64,000 bases of DNA from Blattamonas nauphoetae (GCA_033064195.1 JARBJD010000154.1:1-64000), one strand, 5' to 3'; positions 11,219 to 19,999 are shown, counted from the first letter of the stretch. The notes: generated from the sequence alone by a model not told the origin. A program made the numbers and translations.

Positions 11219-11696
11219 GTGCCCCAGGTGCCCCAGGTCGCATTTTTGAAATATTTGACGAATCTCAGTAGCGCAAAGTTTTAATGTCAATTCTCCATTC
11301 CGATTAGGTGCCCCAGGTGCCCCAGGTCGATCGCCAAAAAAATTTCATTTGAGATTTCAAAAGTCCACGTACGATCATTTTTGGGCATTCTTTTTCCGAG
11401 ACAATTGAGAGTGTTCATTAATGCCAAGCAGTAGTGTCTATTCATCAATGCTAATAAGTGCCCCAGGTGCCCCAGGTCGCATTTTTGAAATATTTGACGA
11501 ATCTCAGTAGCGCAAAGTTTTAATGTCAATTCTCCATTCCGATTAGGTGCCCCAGGTGCCCCAGGTCGATCGCCAAAAAAATTTCATTTGAGATTTCAAA
11601 AGTCCACGTACGATCATTTTTGGGCATTCTTTTTCCGAGACAATTGAGAGTGTTCATTAATGCCAAGCAGTAGTGTCTATTCATCAATGCTATTGA
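11219..11696. repeat. 239-nt tandem duplication carrying doublet repeats
   Basis: Two consecutive 239-nt units (11219-11457 and 11458-11696) are essentially identical until the last few bases. Each unit contains the 21-nt doublet built on GTGCCCCAGGTGCCCCAGG twice, at 11219 and 11308 in the first unit and at 11458 and 11547 in the second. Near-identity implies a recent duplication. The same sequence occurs in opposite orientation at about 13,000-13,310, so this is one arm of a long inverted repeat. No gene is present. Confidence 0.9.
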
Positions 11697-11819
11697 GTCA
11701 TCAAGTCAATATTCATAAAACAGAGATGTTTGATAGTCAGAGTAGCTCAGAAATGCCATCTCATAAATGATTTATTACAATTTCACAACAACTTTCTTTA
11801 ATTGACCTGGGTCTTCTTT

Positions 11820-12330
11820 CACTATTTGAGTCATCTTTAATGCCCTGTGACCCGAGTAAATCATTAAAAATTGTTCCATTAATATCAAATTCCAATTATT
11901 TTAATAAAGAATGTAATAGATCATCCGTGAGCATAGTTCAATAGTGACCTCACACTGACGGATCTATACAATAATTCTTGATCATTTATTGCCCTGTGAC
12001 CCAGGTAAATCATTAAAAATTGTTCCATTAAAGTCAAATTCCAATTATTTTAAACAAGAATGTAATAAATCATCAGCGAGCCAACAGAAGAGCATATCAA
12101 TGAAGGATAAGGTCAATATTCCTCATCTCTAATGCCCTGTGACCCGAGTAAATCATTAAAAATTGTTCCATTAAAGTCAAATTCCAATTATATTTTATGA
12201 AGAATGTAATATATCATCAGTGAGCCAACAGAAGAGCATATCAATGAAGGATAAGGTCAATATTCCTCATCTCTAATGCCCTGTGACCCGAGTAAATCAC
12301 TAAAAATTGTTCCATCAAAGTCCAAATCCA
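11820..12330. repeat. Tandem array of about 147-nt units
   Basis: Four successive units begin with TGCCCTGTGACCCGAGTAAA or a close variant at about 11,841, 11,991, 12,133 and 12,280. Each continues with a stretch ending in a poly-T/A segment and a shared tail (GAATGTAATA). Spacing is about 141-151 nt. Units three and four are nearly identical over their whole length; the first is the most diverged. The array sits between the two arms of the long inverted repeat and encodes nothing recognisable. Confidence 0.85.
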
Positions 12331-12999
12331 CAAAGATTCTCTCAATGTAAATCCTCGCCAACAGCTAGAAAATCATTTATGACATCAAAGAATGAAATAT
12401 CATCAAAAATATCACTAACATTGAGGTTCTCAGCAACTTGGAAAAATCACTAATTTTGACCACATTTTTGCCTTAGATCACCCATAACTCCTTACAGAGA
12501 TGTCAGATTCCAATAATTCTTGCACCAATGAATTCAGAAGATCAATATTGACTTTATCAGAACGAATGAAGACGATCTGGAACACTTCACTTTTTTCGAA
12601 CATTTCAGGTCCATAACCTTAGACCACAAAAATGAAAAAATTCTAATGCCCAAGAAAAGAAGAAACAATCATTTATTTGTAATATACCATCAATGATAAA
12701 CACTTATTTCCGGAGACAGACGCGTTGGAGCAGTATTAAAGAATCGAAAAATTAAGCTTAATTCCAAAGTACTTTTCCAATTTTTTAATTTCTATATATA
12801 GGGAGCTCCAAAAATGTCAAAAACGACCATTGCCCAGAAAAACCTATAAACGTCAGTGATGCATGGGGGTAGTGTCTACATCCTCCAGGTGCATTCTGAA
12901 GGGTCCTGCTCACTCGTGGAGCTCTGGAGATAATGATCAAGGCATCAATGTTTTGAACGAATGTCAATCGTCTCGGAGAATCAATGCGGAAAAAAGATC

Positions 13000-13310
13000 G
13001 TACGTGGACTTTTCAAAAAAGAAATCCAAAAATTTTCTGACAATAGACCTGGGGCACCTGGGGCACTCAATAGCACCAGAGAACAGCCACGACTTCCATT
13101 TGCTAGTGAGCACTTTCAATTGTCCCGAGAAAAGAAAGCCCAAAAATGATCGTACGTGGACTTTTGAAAACTCAAATGAAATTTTTTAGGCGATCGACCT
13201 GGGGCACCTGGGGCACCTAATCGGAGTGGAGATCAACAATGGCTTCTCTGCGCTAATGAGATTCGTCAAATATTTCTAAAATGCGACCTGGGGCACCTGG
13301 GGCACTCAAT
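13000..13310. repeat. Inverted copy of the doublet-repeat arm
   Basis: The 21-nt doublet appears here in reverse orientation at 13046-13066, 13196-13216 and 13285-13305. The sequence between them matches, in reverse complement and with scattered differences, the 239-nt unit at 11.2-11.7 kb, including the segment around CCACGTACGATCATTTTTG. The two regions form an imperfect inverted repeat around a centre of about 1.3 kb. This looks like terminal-repeat sequence of two same-family elements meeting, or an internal inverted repeat of one element. Confidence 0.8.
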
Positions 13311-13479
13311 AGCAATAATGAATAATCACTAATTCCTCGCACTACTGAGCTCTGTCAATTGTGTCGGATAATGACTCCATTTGGACTACTGTCAATCGAG
13401 AACACAGATAATTATGGGTCTCAGAAAAAATAAACGCAGAACTTTTTTATAAATCGAATTTTTTATCTCCTTAGAAAGA

Positions 13480-16023
13480 ATGGCATTGCAAATTGTAAGA
13501 TTTGAATTCAAGGAAAAAGATGCACAAATAAAGGACTCTCTCAACGACGATTTCGATAATGATTTCGACTCTGAAATTGAAGCATTGTTCAATAATCTTC
13601 CTGACGAAATTCATTCATTGTCTGATCGTTTGAGACCTCACAAAGTCCCATTGTTCGACTATAAGAAATACAACGATGGTATATCATCTGAGAGTGCTGG
13701 TCATAAACGAACAGGAACAGCAATAAACATTGCACATGTGACCAACCTAGCAGTCGTGGATATTGACATCTTGGATAAGGATGCTGATGAAGAAACCAAG
13801 AACCAAATCAGAACATCTGTGTTAAATGTATTACCCAATGATGTCGGATTAGTAGTGACTGGATCAGGGGGTCTTCATATATACTGCGATATTAATGGCT
13901 ACAAACTGGAGAAAAACTCAATGGTGAAGGTGAAGAAAACTGACCAATACGATGTGGATTTATTCGCCTGTGTAGACTCATCTCTGCGCTGGATAGTGCA
14001 ACCGAAATCCAAAGTCCAAAGGAAAGTGGAAGGCACTAATAAAATCCAATCATACAAGACCATTAATGACTTTGACGAACTCTTCATCCTATCATCATTG
14101 TCAGATGTATTATCTAGTCTATGTATTTCATTAAAGCCCACTCCAACAGAGAAGAAGCCATCAGTGAAGTCATCAGTGAACCAGACCAAAATTGAAAGTC
14201 CAATAGCTCCTTCTTTCGACGAGGATTCCATTCAACAGTACACTTTAGCCCAAGCCGATTTAATCAGAAATGGACTGAAAGGATTAGTGATTCACAACGA
14301 TTCTGGATCGAGATCAATTGAAGAGGAAGTCTCCTTGTTGCCATTATTTGCAGGCATTAATTCCCTGAGACACATCAATGGATTTACAGACGAGATGCTC
14401 GAACAAACATACAAAGACATCTATGACAACAACACATTAACTGAAAATGCAGAGAAGAATTGGGAAGCACAGAGAATACGGTACGCTTCGAATGTTACCC
14501 ATCCTGGAGTCCTCATTAAAATCATTAGAATCCATAATGAAAAGTACTATAATGATGAACTCCTTATTCCTCTCACTGACTACGATGTCTCTGATTTCTT
14601 TGACAGTCTTGAAGTTGATTCCAATGACGAACCAGTCAATGATAATCTCTCCAATGAACCCACTAATGAACAATCAAGAACGAAGGATTCATTCGATGAA
14701 AAGATTGATCTGCTGTCTCCATTTGACTTCTCCACAATAAGGAAAAAGGCAACAAACAAAGACTACAAATCAGAGACAGAAGTGCTAAGAGATCTATTGA
14801 AAGTTCTTCGCTGTATTGAAGTCTCATTGCTATGCATTGTGAAAGAGTACAGTTCTCTTGATCTCTGCTATCGTGTCAATGTTCAGAAAGAAGGTAACGT
14901 CTTGAGATTATTGAAATCAATTAAAGTGACCATTCCAAGCGAAGATCCAAAGAAGTGTAGAACGATCACGTGTCAATCAACATTCGAGAATAATCGCAAT
15001 CTATTCATGGTCAATGGCATTCGATTTATGAGCGATAATCCACAGATGTTCTCGCTATTCCAAGGATACAAATATCCATTCGTTAGTGAACCAAACACTG
15101 ATCTGATTCAGCCATTCTTAGATTTCACCAAAGAGATAATATCAGACAATAATGAAGAATTGTATAATTTCGTTATCAACTGGATATCATTCGTGATTCA
15201 GAATCCTGGTCAGAAAACAGCGTCAGTCATTATCTTGAAGGGAATGCAAGGAATTGGCAAAAATGTCTGGACTAATGTGCTCTGTGAAATAATGCGAGGA
15301 TACTCTGCTCCAAATATCACTGACATTCAGGAACTCTGCGGTACATTCAACACAGTGATTGAAGGCAAAATGCTGATCGTCTGTAATGAATTGAAGAACG
15401 CTGGTGAAGAAAGAATGTCGAACTTTGATGCCCTCAAATCAATAATTTCAGACACAAGCTTCAGAGCGAATGAAAAGGGAATCGCCCGTCGTGACGCTGA
15501 GAATGTTGCCAATCTGATCTTCTGCACAAACAACGCATATCCAGTCAAGATTGAAGTCGACGATAGACGCTATTGTGTCTGCAAAGTCTCCAATAAACGC
15601 AAGGATGATTCCAGCTATTTCCTAAACCTCATCCGCTCCTTCACTCCTGATTTTTACTCGCACCTATTGACATACTTCAATCAGAGACCCATCACCGACT
15701 TCAACCCAAGGCAATTACCAAACACTAATGCTAGATGTATTCTACAAGAAGTGTCTCGATCAGTAATAGGAGACTTCTGTCTACAGCACATCGATGAACT
15801 TGAACAAGGGATGCCATGTTCCTATGCCGCTGAACTAATGCCAGATCACTATAAGAAACTCAAGACATTCCAGATGGACCTCCACGAGCACTGCACTAGA
15901 AAAAAGGTCACTATAAATAAACAGCGAATATGGTGCTATGTCATCGATACCAAATATGCCGATCTACTAAAGAAATCCTCCATCAATGACCAAGACACTA
16001 ATGACCTACTCACCAATGACTAA
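13480..16023 (+). CDS. Primase-helicase, AEP-like primase fused to D5-type SF3 helicase
   Basis: An open frame of 847 residues. The N-terminal half looks like an archaeo-eukaryotic-type primase: VVDIDILD near residue 90 gives the paired aspartates and SGGLHIYCD near 130 the histidine motif typical of primase/polymerase domains. The C-terminal half is a superfamily 3 helicase of the D5 type: Walker A GMQGIGKN (about 587-594), Walker B MLIVCNEL (about 629-637), motif C IFCTNN (about 679-684) and a following DDRRY arginine segment. Such fusions unwind and prime DNA in large DNA viruses, virophages and some Polinton-like viruses. The AT-rich leader (TTTTTTAT at about 13,458) just before the start links it to the element genes. 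Confidence 0.8.
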   Translation: MALQIVRFEFKEKDAQIKDSLNDDFDNDFDSEIEALFNNLPDEIHSLSDRLRPHKVPLFDYKKYNDGISSESAGHKRTGTAINIAHVTNLAVVDIDILDKDADEETKNQIRTSVLNVLPNDVGLVVTGSGGLHIYCDINGYKLEKNSMVKVKKTDQYDVDLFACVDSSLRWIVQPKSKVQRKVEGTNKIQSYKTINDFDELFILSSLSDVLSSLCISLKPTPTEKKPSVKSSVNQTKIESPIAPSFDEDSIQQYTLAQADLIRNGLKGLVIHNDSGSRSIEEEVSLLPLFAGINSLRHINGFTDEMLEQTYKDIYDNNTLTENAEKNWEAQRIRYASNVTHPGVLIKIIRIHNEKYYNDELLIPLTDYDVSDFFDSLEVDSNDEPVNDNLSNEPTNEQSRTKDSFDEKIDLLSPFDFSTIRKKATNKDYKSETEVLRDLLKVLRCIEVSLLCIVKEYSSLDLCYRVNVQKEGNVLRLLKSIKVTIPSEDPKKCRTITCQSTFENNRNLFMVNGIRFMSDNPQMFSLFQGYKYPFVSEPNTDLIQPFLDFTKEIISDNNEELYNFVINWISFVIQNPGQKTASVIILKGMQGIGKNVWTNVLCEIMRGYSAPNITDIQELCGTFNTVIEGKMLIVCNELKNAGEERMSNFDALKSIISDTSFRANEKGIARRDAENVANLIFCTNNAYPVKIEVDDRRYCVCKVSNKRKDDSSYFLNLIRSFTPDFYSHLLTYFNQRPITDFNPRQLPNTNARCILQEVSRSVIGDFCLQHIDELEQGMPCSYAAELMPDHYKKLKTFQMDLHEHCTRKKVTINKQRIWCYVIDTKYADLLKKSSINDQDTNDLLTND

Positions 16024-16570
16024 TCCACCAATGTCAATATATTTTTGCCTATCCACAAACACCATCCTTTTTCATCAATGTCTCTTCACAAATACCTCTC
16101 CATCAACGCCCCATTCAACAATGCCTCATACAACAATGACTCTCCACCAATTCTATTCCATAAATGCCACTCTATATATTATTCTCACTATCGACATGTA
16201 ATATCTCACTAATGTCTCATCATCAATCACTCTTCACCAATCTCTCATCACCAATCTCTCATCACCAATCTCTCATCATCAATGACTTCATCAATCTCTC
16301 TCCACCAATATCTCTTCACCAATCTCTCTCCACCAATCACATCCACCAATATCTCCACACCAAATCCAAACACCTATGTCCCCCACTATCCACCTATTAT
16401 CCCTCCACCAATCTCTATCCACCTATGCCCCATACACCTATCTATATCCACCTATATCCCCACACCAACCTATTTCCACCTATCTCAATCATCCTTGACT
16501 TCTCCATCTATGTCTCTACACTTATTGCCTCTCACCTCCCTATCCACTACCTCTTATCTCTAACCAGAAT
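16024..16570. repeat. Degenerate CACCAATCTC-type tract
   Basis: Immediately after the primase-helicase stop the plus strand becomes almost free of G and consists of imperfect short repeats on the theme TCACCAATCTCTCATCACCA, later CCACCTATCTATATCCACC. The repetition begins inside the last codons of the gene (CACTAATGAC...CACCAATGAC), so the tract appears to have grown from the gene's own end. Open frames across it are low-complexity artefacts. Confidence 0.75.
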
Positions 16571-16712
16571 CGTTCGAATATTAGCGACCAATCTGTGTCG
16601 AAATCTGGATGAAGTACGTGAAAAGAAAAGTACCAAATTGGATACTTCAAAAAGATCAACAGAAATAAAACTCGTTGATATTTTTTATTTTTGAATTTTT
16701 TAATTTGTATTA

Positions 16713-16805
16713 AATGAATCCAACTGAGATGTACAAGGTCTCGTCAGAGACTTCGAACACTCCGAAGTGGAGCGAAAGACGTCGAGTATGTTCAGAACAA
16801 GCATA
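16713..16805 (+). CDS. Possible 30-residue peptide with element-type leader
   Basis: A short frame starting MNPTEMYKVSS lies 3' of a long AT-rich leader (16676-16712, containing TTTTTTATTTTT). It is too short to identify. It is listed only because the leader is identical in type to that of the confirmed element genes, so the site may be a real start whose gene is small or has decayed. Confidence 0.25.
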
Positions 16806-16815
16806 AATTGAATCA

Positions 16816-17139
16816 ATGAGAGAAGAGAACTGTTCGCTAGTCTCTGAGTATGTCAGAAACAATGTACCGGTGACGTATGTTCATGTGGGAGTTGAATGGC
16901 GAATAAAACCAAAGTTGTGGAATCAAGGAAACAGACCTCACTTAGCGAAACGTCGACACGATACTCAATCCTTTGTTGAAAATGAACTGAGGAAGTACAA
17001 TTGTGAGCTCGTCAGTGAGTACACGAAAGTTCTGGTTCCATTCACCTATAGAGAGATTGGCGGAAGTGAAGTGTTCAGAATTAGACTTGATACATGGCTG
17101 AGTGCTAAGAAAAAGCCCCACCTGAGAAAACAGAAATGA
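16816..17139 (+). CDS. Two-repeat protein of unknown function, 107 aa
   Basis: The protein consists of two copies of a motif of about 50 residues: NCSLVSEYVRNNVPVTYVHV...RIKPKLWNQGNRPHL and NCELVSEYTKVLVPFTYREI...RIRLDTWLSAKKKPHL. The pattern (LVSEY, VPxTY, R-I, W, PHL) recalls the short treble-clef or homing-nuclease-associated repeats in large DNA viruses and phages, but the usual paired cysteines are absent. A DNA-binding role is possible. The gene lies in the second virus-like segment between the primase-helicase and the polymerase fossil. Confidence 0.5.
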   Translation: MREENCSLVSEYVRNNVPVTYVHVGVEWRIKPKLWNQGNRPHLAKRRHDTQSFVENELRKYNCELVSEYTKVLVPFTYREIGGSEVFRIRLDTWLSAKKKPHLRKQK

Positions 17140-17182
17140 ACGCTAAACTTTTTTTATTTTTTATTTTTTTATTTTGTAGTAA

Positions 17183-17374
17183 ATGGCACTGCTAAAACCA
17201 ATCAAAAATAGAATTCAAGAAATTCGAGATCTCTTTCCGAATACACAATTTCAATTTAGTGATGGTCGAACGTACAATCCTGACAGTAAAAATTATCATC
17301 ATCACAGATCTTTTCTCCTCAATATGCTACAACATTCTGTTGTTTGTATATTTCACAGCCTTGTGTGGTACTGA
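17183..17374 (+). CDS. Short element gene, probably a fragment, 63 aa
   Basis: An ATG follows a striking AT-rich leader (TTTTTTATTTTTTATTTTTT, about 17,150-17,180), the element's promoter-like motif. The first 40 or so residues look like protein (MALLKPIKNRIQEIRDLFP...); the remainder runs toward the reversed polymerase fossil and is probably not original. No domain recognised. Likely the 5' part of a decayed element gene. Confidence 0.35.
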   Translation: MALLKPIKNRIQEIRDLFPNTQFQFSDGRTYNPDSKNYHHHRSFLLNMLQHSVVCIFHSLVWY

Positions 17375-17985
17375 TGCTGAAACGCTTGGATACAGAGAAT
17401 TATTGTCAAGACAGAGGATGTGAGTCATTATGTTTCCTGTATCTTTGTCAATGACCGTTTTGTTTGCACTGTCGTATTCAAAACGATGAATTTAATCAAT
17501 TCCTGATCGATTCAATCGGTGCATCACATTGGATAAACCACCAGTAATGCCACTCCTCAGTAACTTGTACACTCTTTCATCCGTCAACGTCATTTGAAGC
17601 TTGTGGATTTGAGCATATTGGCGCAGTTTTATCTTGAGTTTCGTCAGGTGTTCGTCTCGGTTTGATTTAACGACATCACAGTACACACAACATGGTTGAC
17701 AATTCTCTTTTGTGTGGGATAGTGAGCAGTCAATTCTGTCGAGTGTCGGTTGATTCTGATACGTAAATGAAGCTCCACAAATGGCACATCCTTTCTTGAT
17801 CAATTCAGTCATCCATTCAAAGTCATTGCAATTACATTTTGAGAAGAATCACGATCGGCTCTCTCATCTTAGTATTCATAATTCTTCACCATGTATTTCC
17901 ATTTCGCTGGTGTCAAATCATAAGCTTTCTCATAAGTTTTGACGACATAGGTGGCATTGATATCGAAGTCGGAATATGGTGGTGT
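17330..17985 (-). pseudogene. Fossil fragment of a second pPolB copy, including its HNH domain
   Basis: Read on the minus strand, this stretch matches about 7,800-8,450 of the polymerase gene to the left, with roughly one difference in ten bases by eye. It covers the segment before the palm, with the HNH module (CAIC...LDRID...CCVYC). Flanking parts of the gene are not recognisable here. It is older than the main copy and is broken in several places. Its reverse orientation shows an independent insertion or an element with opposite polarity. Confidence 0.85.
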
Positions 17986-18129
17986 AGGCATAGGCAGTGG
18001 TCGGCATGAAAACATCGAGTCCAGTCCCAAAAAAATAAAAGAGTCGACGATAGTGTGTCGACAAAGCCGGAATTTTTTCTAAAGCTGGAGTCGTAACTGT
18101 AGAGGTGAAAGTTCGTACTTTTTACTTTG

Positions 18130-19213
18130 ATGAACGTAGACGTAAAAGCTGAGATTGTGCGCTTGTTTGCAGAGCAGGAGGGTCACGATGGTGCTAACCG
18201 AACAGAAATGATCTGTCGATTCCATTCACAACACGATTTCCGGGCGAAAGACGTGATCGAAGCTCTTCACATCCCTAGCTCGACCTTCTACGATGGGATG
18301 AAATCATTATGGAAAGGATACACTCCCGGGAAGAGAGGGCCGCACTCGAAGCTTCGTTATGCGGAAGACATCCTTTTAAAGAACTGGGTTGATGAGAGAT
18401 GTCGTGCAGGTCGACTTCCAACACCGAATGATGTGACGACGCAGGTATCCAGTTATCTTCTATTCGTCTTCTTAGGCCAATACCATCCTCATCGAGCACA
18501 ATCAAAACGAAAATCCTCCTCCTCAGCTCGGCAGAAGTTGCGGATACAGTTTCTTGAATCGTCAACCAAACGTCGAGATTGTCACACCAACCAGTTTTAA
18601 CATCTATCATGTCTGCAGCTGCACTAAACCTTTTATTCGACCTTGGTTCGATCAGCTTGAGCAATTCCTTGAAACCGTACACATCCCACCACACTTGTTC
18701 TTCAACATGGACGAAACCCATCTCCACACTGTCGCCCACCTCACCCCAGAGGTCGCCACAACCACTCCTGATATCGACATTGTCTTTATCACCCCCAACA
18801 CTTCCAGGTTCACTCAGCCGGTGGACCAATCCATCAACGCCACCTTCAGGAACATCATTTCTCAAACAATTCCCGACCATCTCGCTGTCGCTGCAGCTGA
18901 CCATCGTCAATCATTCATGCAGACCTTCCTCCGGGCCACCGACTCAGCTCTCTCCCACCGCTCCATTCAGCATTCATTTTCAGTGTGCGGATTACATCCG
19001 TTCAACTCACAGATTGCACTCTGTCGCGTTCCCAACATTGGCCATCTGAAGATCGGCTCCTTCCCGCATACCCACCAGTCCCATTTCGGAGCTGGTTTTG
19101 CTCAAACATTCTATGTTTTTAGAACGAGAAGAGTAAAGAAACATATTATCGATGTGCGACAATGTGTTTACGGGGATTCCATGGGAATACATGCATTCAC
19201 CAAGTCCTGGTGA
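18130..19213 (+). pseudogene. Decayed DDE transposase, pogo/Tigger-like DNA transposon
   Basis: The first 100 or so residues (18130-18450) form a helix-turn-helix region (VIEALHIPSSTFYDGM...) followed by GKRGPHSKLRYAEDILLKNWVDERCRAGRLPTP, which resembles the second DNA-binding helix bundle of pogo/CENP-B-like transposases. A second frame from about 18,600 carries FNMDETH, the first catalytic aspartate of the DDE_1 family, and TPNTSRFTQPVDQSI, the block that normally bears the last acidic residue (PPNTTxxLQPLD). The middle of the catalytic domain is missing or out of frame: VATTTPDIDIVFITPNTS lies too close to the first motif for a full-length core. The coding region is therefore a truncated, frameshifted copy. 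Terminal repeats were not identified. Confidence 0.65.
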
Positions 19214-19820
19214 CCTCGAAACCCCACGGAGAATCCTTCTCTCCGAAACAACACCACCAATCTGATCTCTCCTCCCTCACAGCTGCAACCGTCGACTATC
19301 AACCATCTGGAGCTTTTTGTGGTCGAAGATGAAACGGAATCCGTGATTCTATTGTGATTTAGTTCTATTTTCCACTTCATTGACTAGTTCTTTCCTTTTT
19401 TCGTTTGGTGACTATCTCTCTTTCAGAATCAACCATGAGAACGAAATTGATTTGAATAATCAATTCTTGGCAAGTGCTGACTTGCTGGGCCAAATGTGAT
19501 CGAGGTGTGTCTCGACACTTTCGTCATCTATCCCGTCCTCTCATCAGCAAGTATCCCATATAGTGATGAAAACGTCTGATTCCCGAAATATTGATCATAG
19601 TATTGAGATCGTCACTTCGAATTCCAAACTTGGTTGATCCTGATTGTCAAGGGCGATTGGTGAACACGATCACTTCACTTTTTGGTTTTCTCGGTTCATT
19701 CTACCATTTTATATGTCATTTCATCATAATGTTTTCAGAAACTGTGTTAGATCATGGTTGTTGGTGAAGTGACACAATGGACCACTTCTACCAACAAAAC
19801 GCCAAAATTCAGATCACGCT
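19214..19820. other. Intergenic stretch without recognised features
   Basis: About 600 nt between the transposase fossil and the tRNA-like sequence. No coding region longer than a few dozen codons with protein-like composition, no clear repeats and no terminal inverted repeat of the transposon could be seen by eye. Confidence 0.5.
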
Positions 19821-19824
19821 CGAC

Positions 19825-19897
19825 GCTTGCGTGGCGCAATCGGTAGATGGCCCGCTTTGAAAGCTTGAGGACGCGGGTTCAATGCCCACCCTGCGTC
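19825..19897 (+). tRNA. tRNA-like sequence with intact Pol III boxes, probably a pseudogene
   Basis: The A box TGGCGCAATCGG (19832-19843) and B box GGTTCAATGCC (19876-19886) both match the eukaryotic consensus, the spacing is that of a class I tRNA, and a run of eight T (19901-19908) follows as terminator. Numbered as a tRNA, the conserved T8, A14, G18-G19, A21, T33 and T54-T55-C56 are all in place and the anticodon would be TGA (Ser). The D stem does not pair, the acceptor stem pairs poorly, and a serine tRNA would need a long variable arm, which is absent. It is therefore more likely a degenerate tRNA or tRNA-derived element than a working tRNA. The downstream segment can instead form a 7-bp hairpin AGGACGC/GCGTCCT. 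Confidence 0.45.
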
Positions 19898-19999
19898 CTC
19901 TTTTTTTTCTCAACTTAGAATTTTTTGGCCCACAAAGTCTGCATTTGCCCAATTCTTCACTTTTGAAACGCAACATACATGAAAATGAATGAGCGAAGC

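Larger units (their letters stand above)
1..11700. mobile_element. Polinton/Maverick-type element, left part outside the window
   Basis: The block carries the Polinton hallmark set: protein-primed family B DNA polymerase, retroviral-type integrase, FtsK/A32-like packaging ATPase and a run of small structural genes. Base composition is clearly more AT-rich than in the host genes to the right, and no introns are seen. Structural genes are on the minus strand and replication/integration genes on the plus strand. The left end lies outside the window; the right end is placed in the repeat block that follows the integrase. The element looks fairly young, because most frames are open and a 239-nt tandem duplication near its end is almost perfect. 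It nevertheless looks broken, with about three breaks in the larger genes. Confidence 0.85.
11033..13479. other. Gene-free repeat block between integrase and primase-helicase
   Basis: About 2.4 kb without a convincing gene. It holds the two inverted arms, the 147-nt array and, in between (about 12,340-12,990), AT-rich sequence with no repeat or frame that could be recognised. Short frames that cross the arms are by-products of the repeats. The block is a good candidate for element termini and/or replication signals. Confidence 0.7.
13000..18000. mobile_element. Second Polinton-like/virus-like segment with primase-helicase and reversed polymerase fossil
   Basis: The segment starts at the inverted repeat arm and continues through the primase-helicase gene, a pyrimidine-rich repeat tract, at least two small genes with the same AT-rich leader, and a reversed polymerase fossil. 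Shared leader motif, AT-rich composition and absence of introns tie it to the element on the left. It may be a second related element inserted next to the first, or the far part of the same one. The right limit near 18,000 is set by the end of recognisable polymerase sequence. It looks decayed on its right side, with several breaks. Confidence 0.55.

Noticed and set aside
11219-12330. CRISPR-like array or bacterial repeat region
   Set aside because: Repeat lengths (21-nt doublets, 147- and 239-nt units) and lack of regular unique spacers do not fit, and the DNA is eukaryotic.
16164-16694. A 176-codon frame across the pyrimidine-rich tract
   Set aside because: It is a translation of short repeats (SPPISLHQ type) without protein-like complexity.
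19825-19897. Functional serine or selenocysteine tRNA
   Set aside because: The anticodon would read TGA in a class I frame, there is no long variable arm and the stems do not pair.
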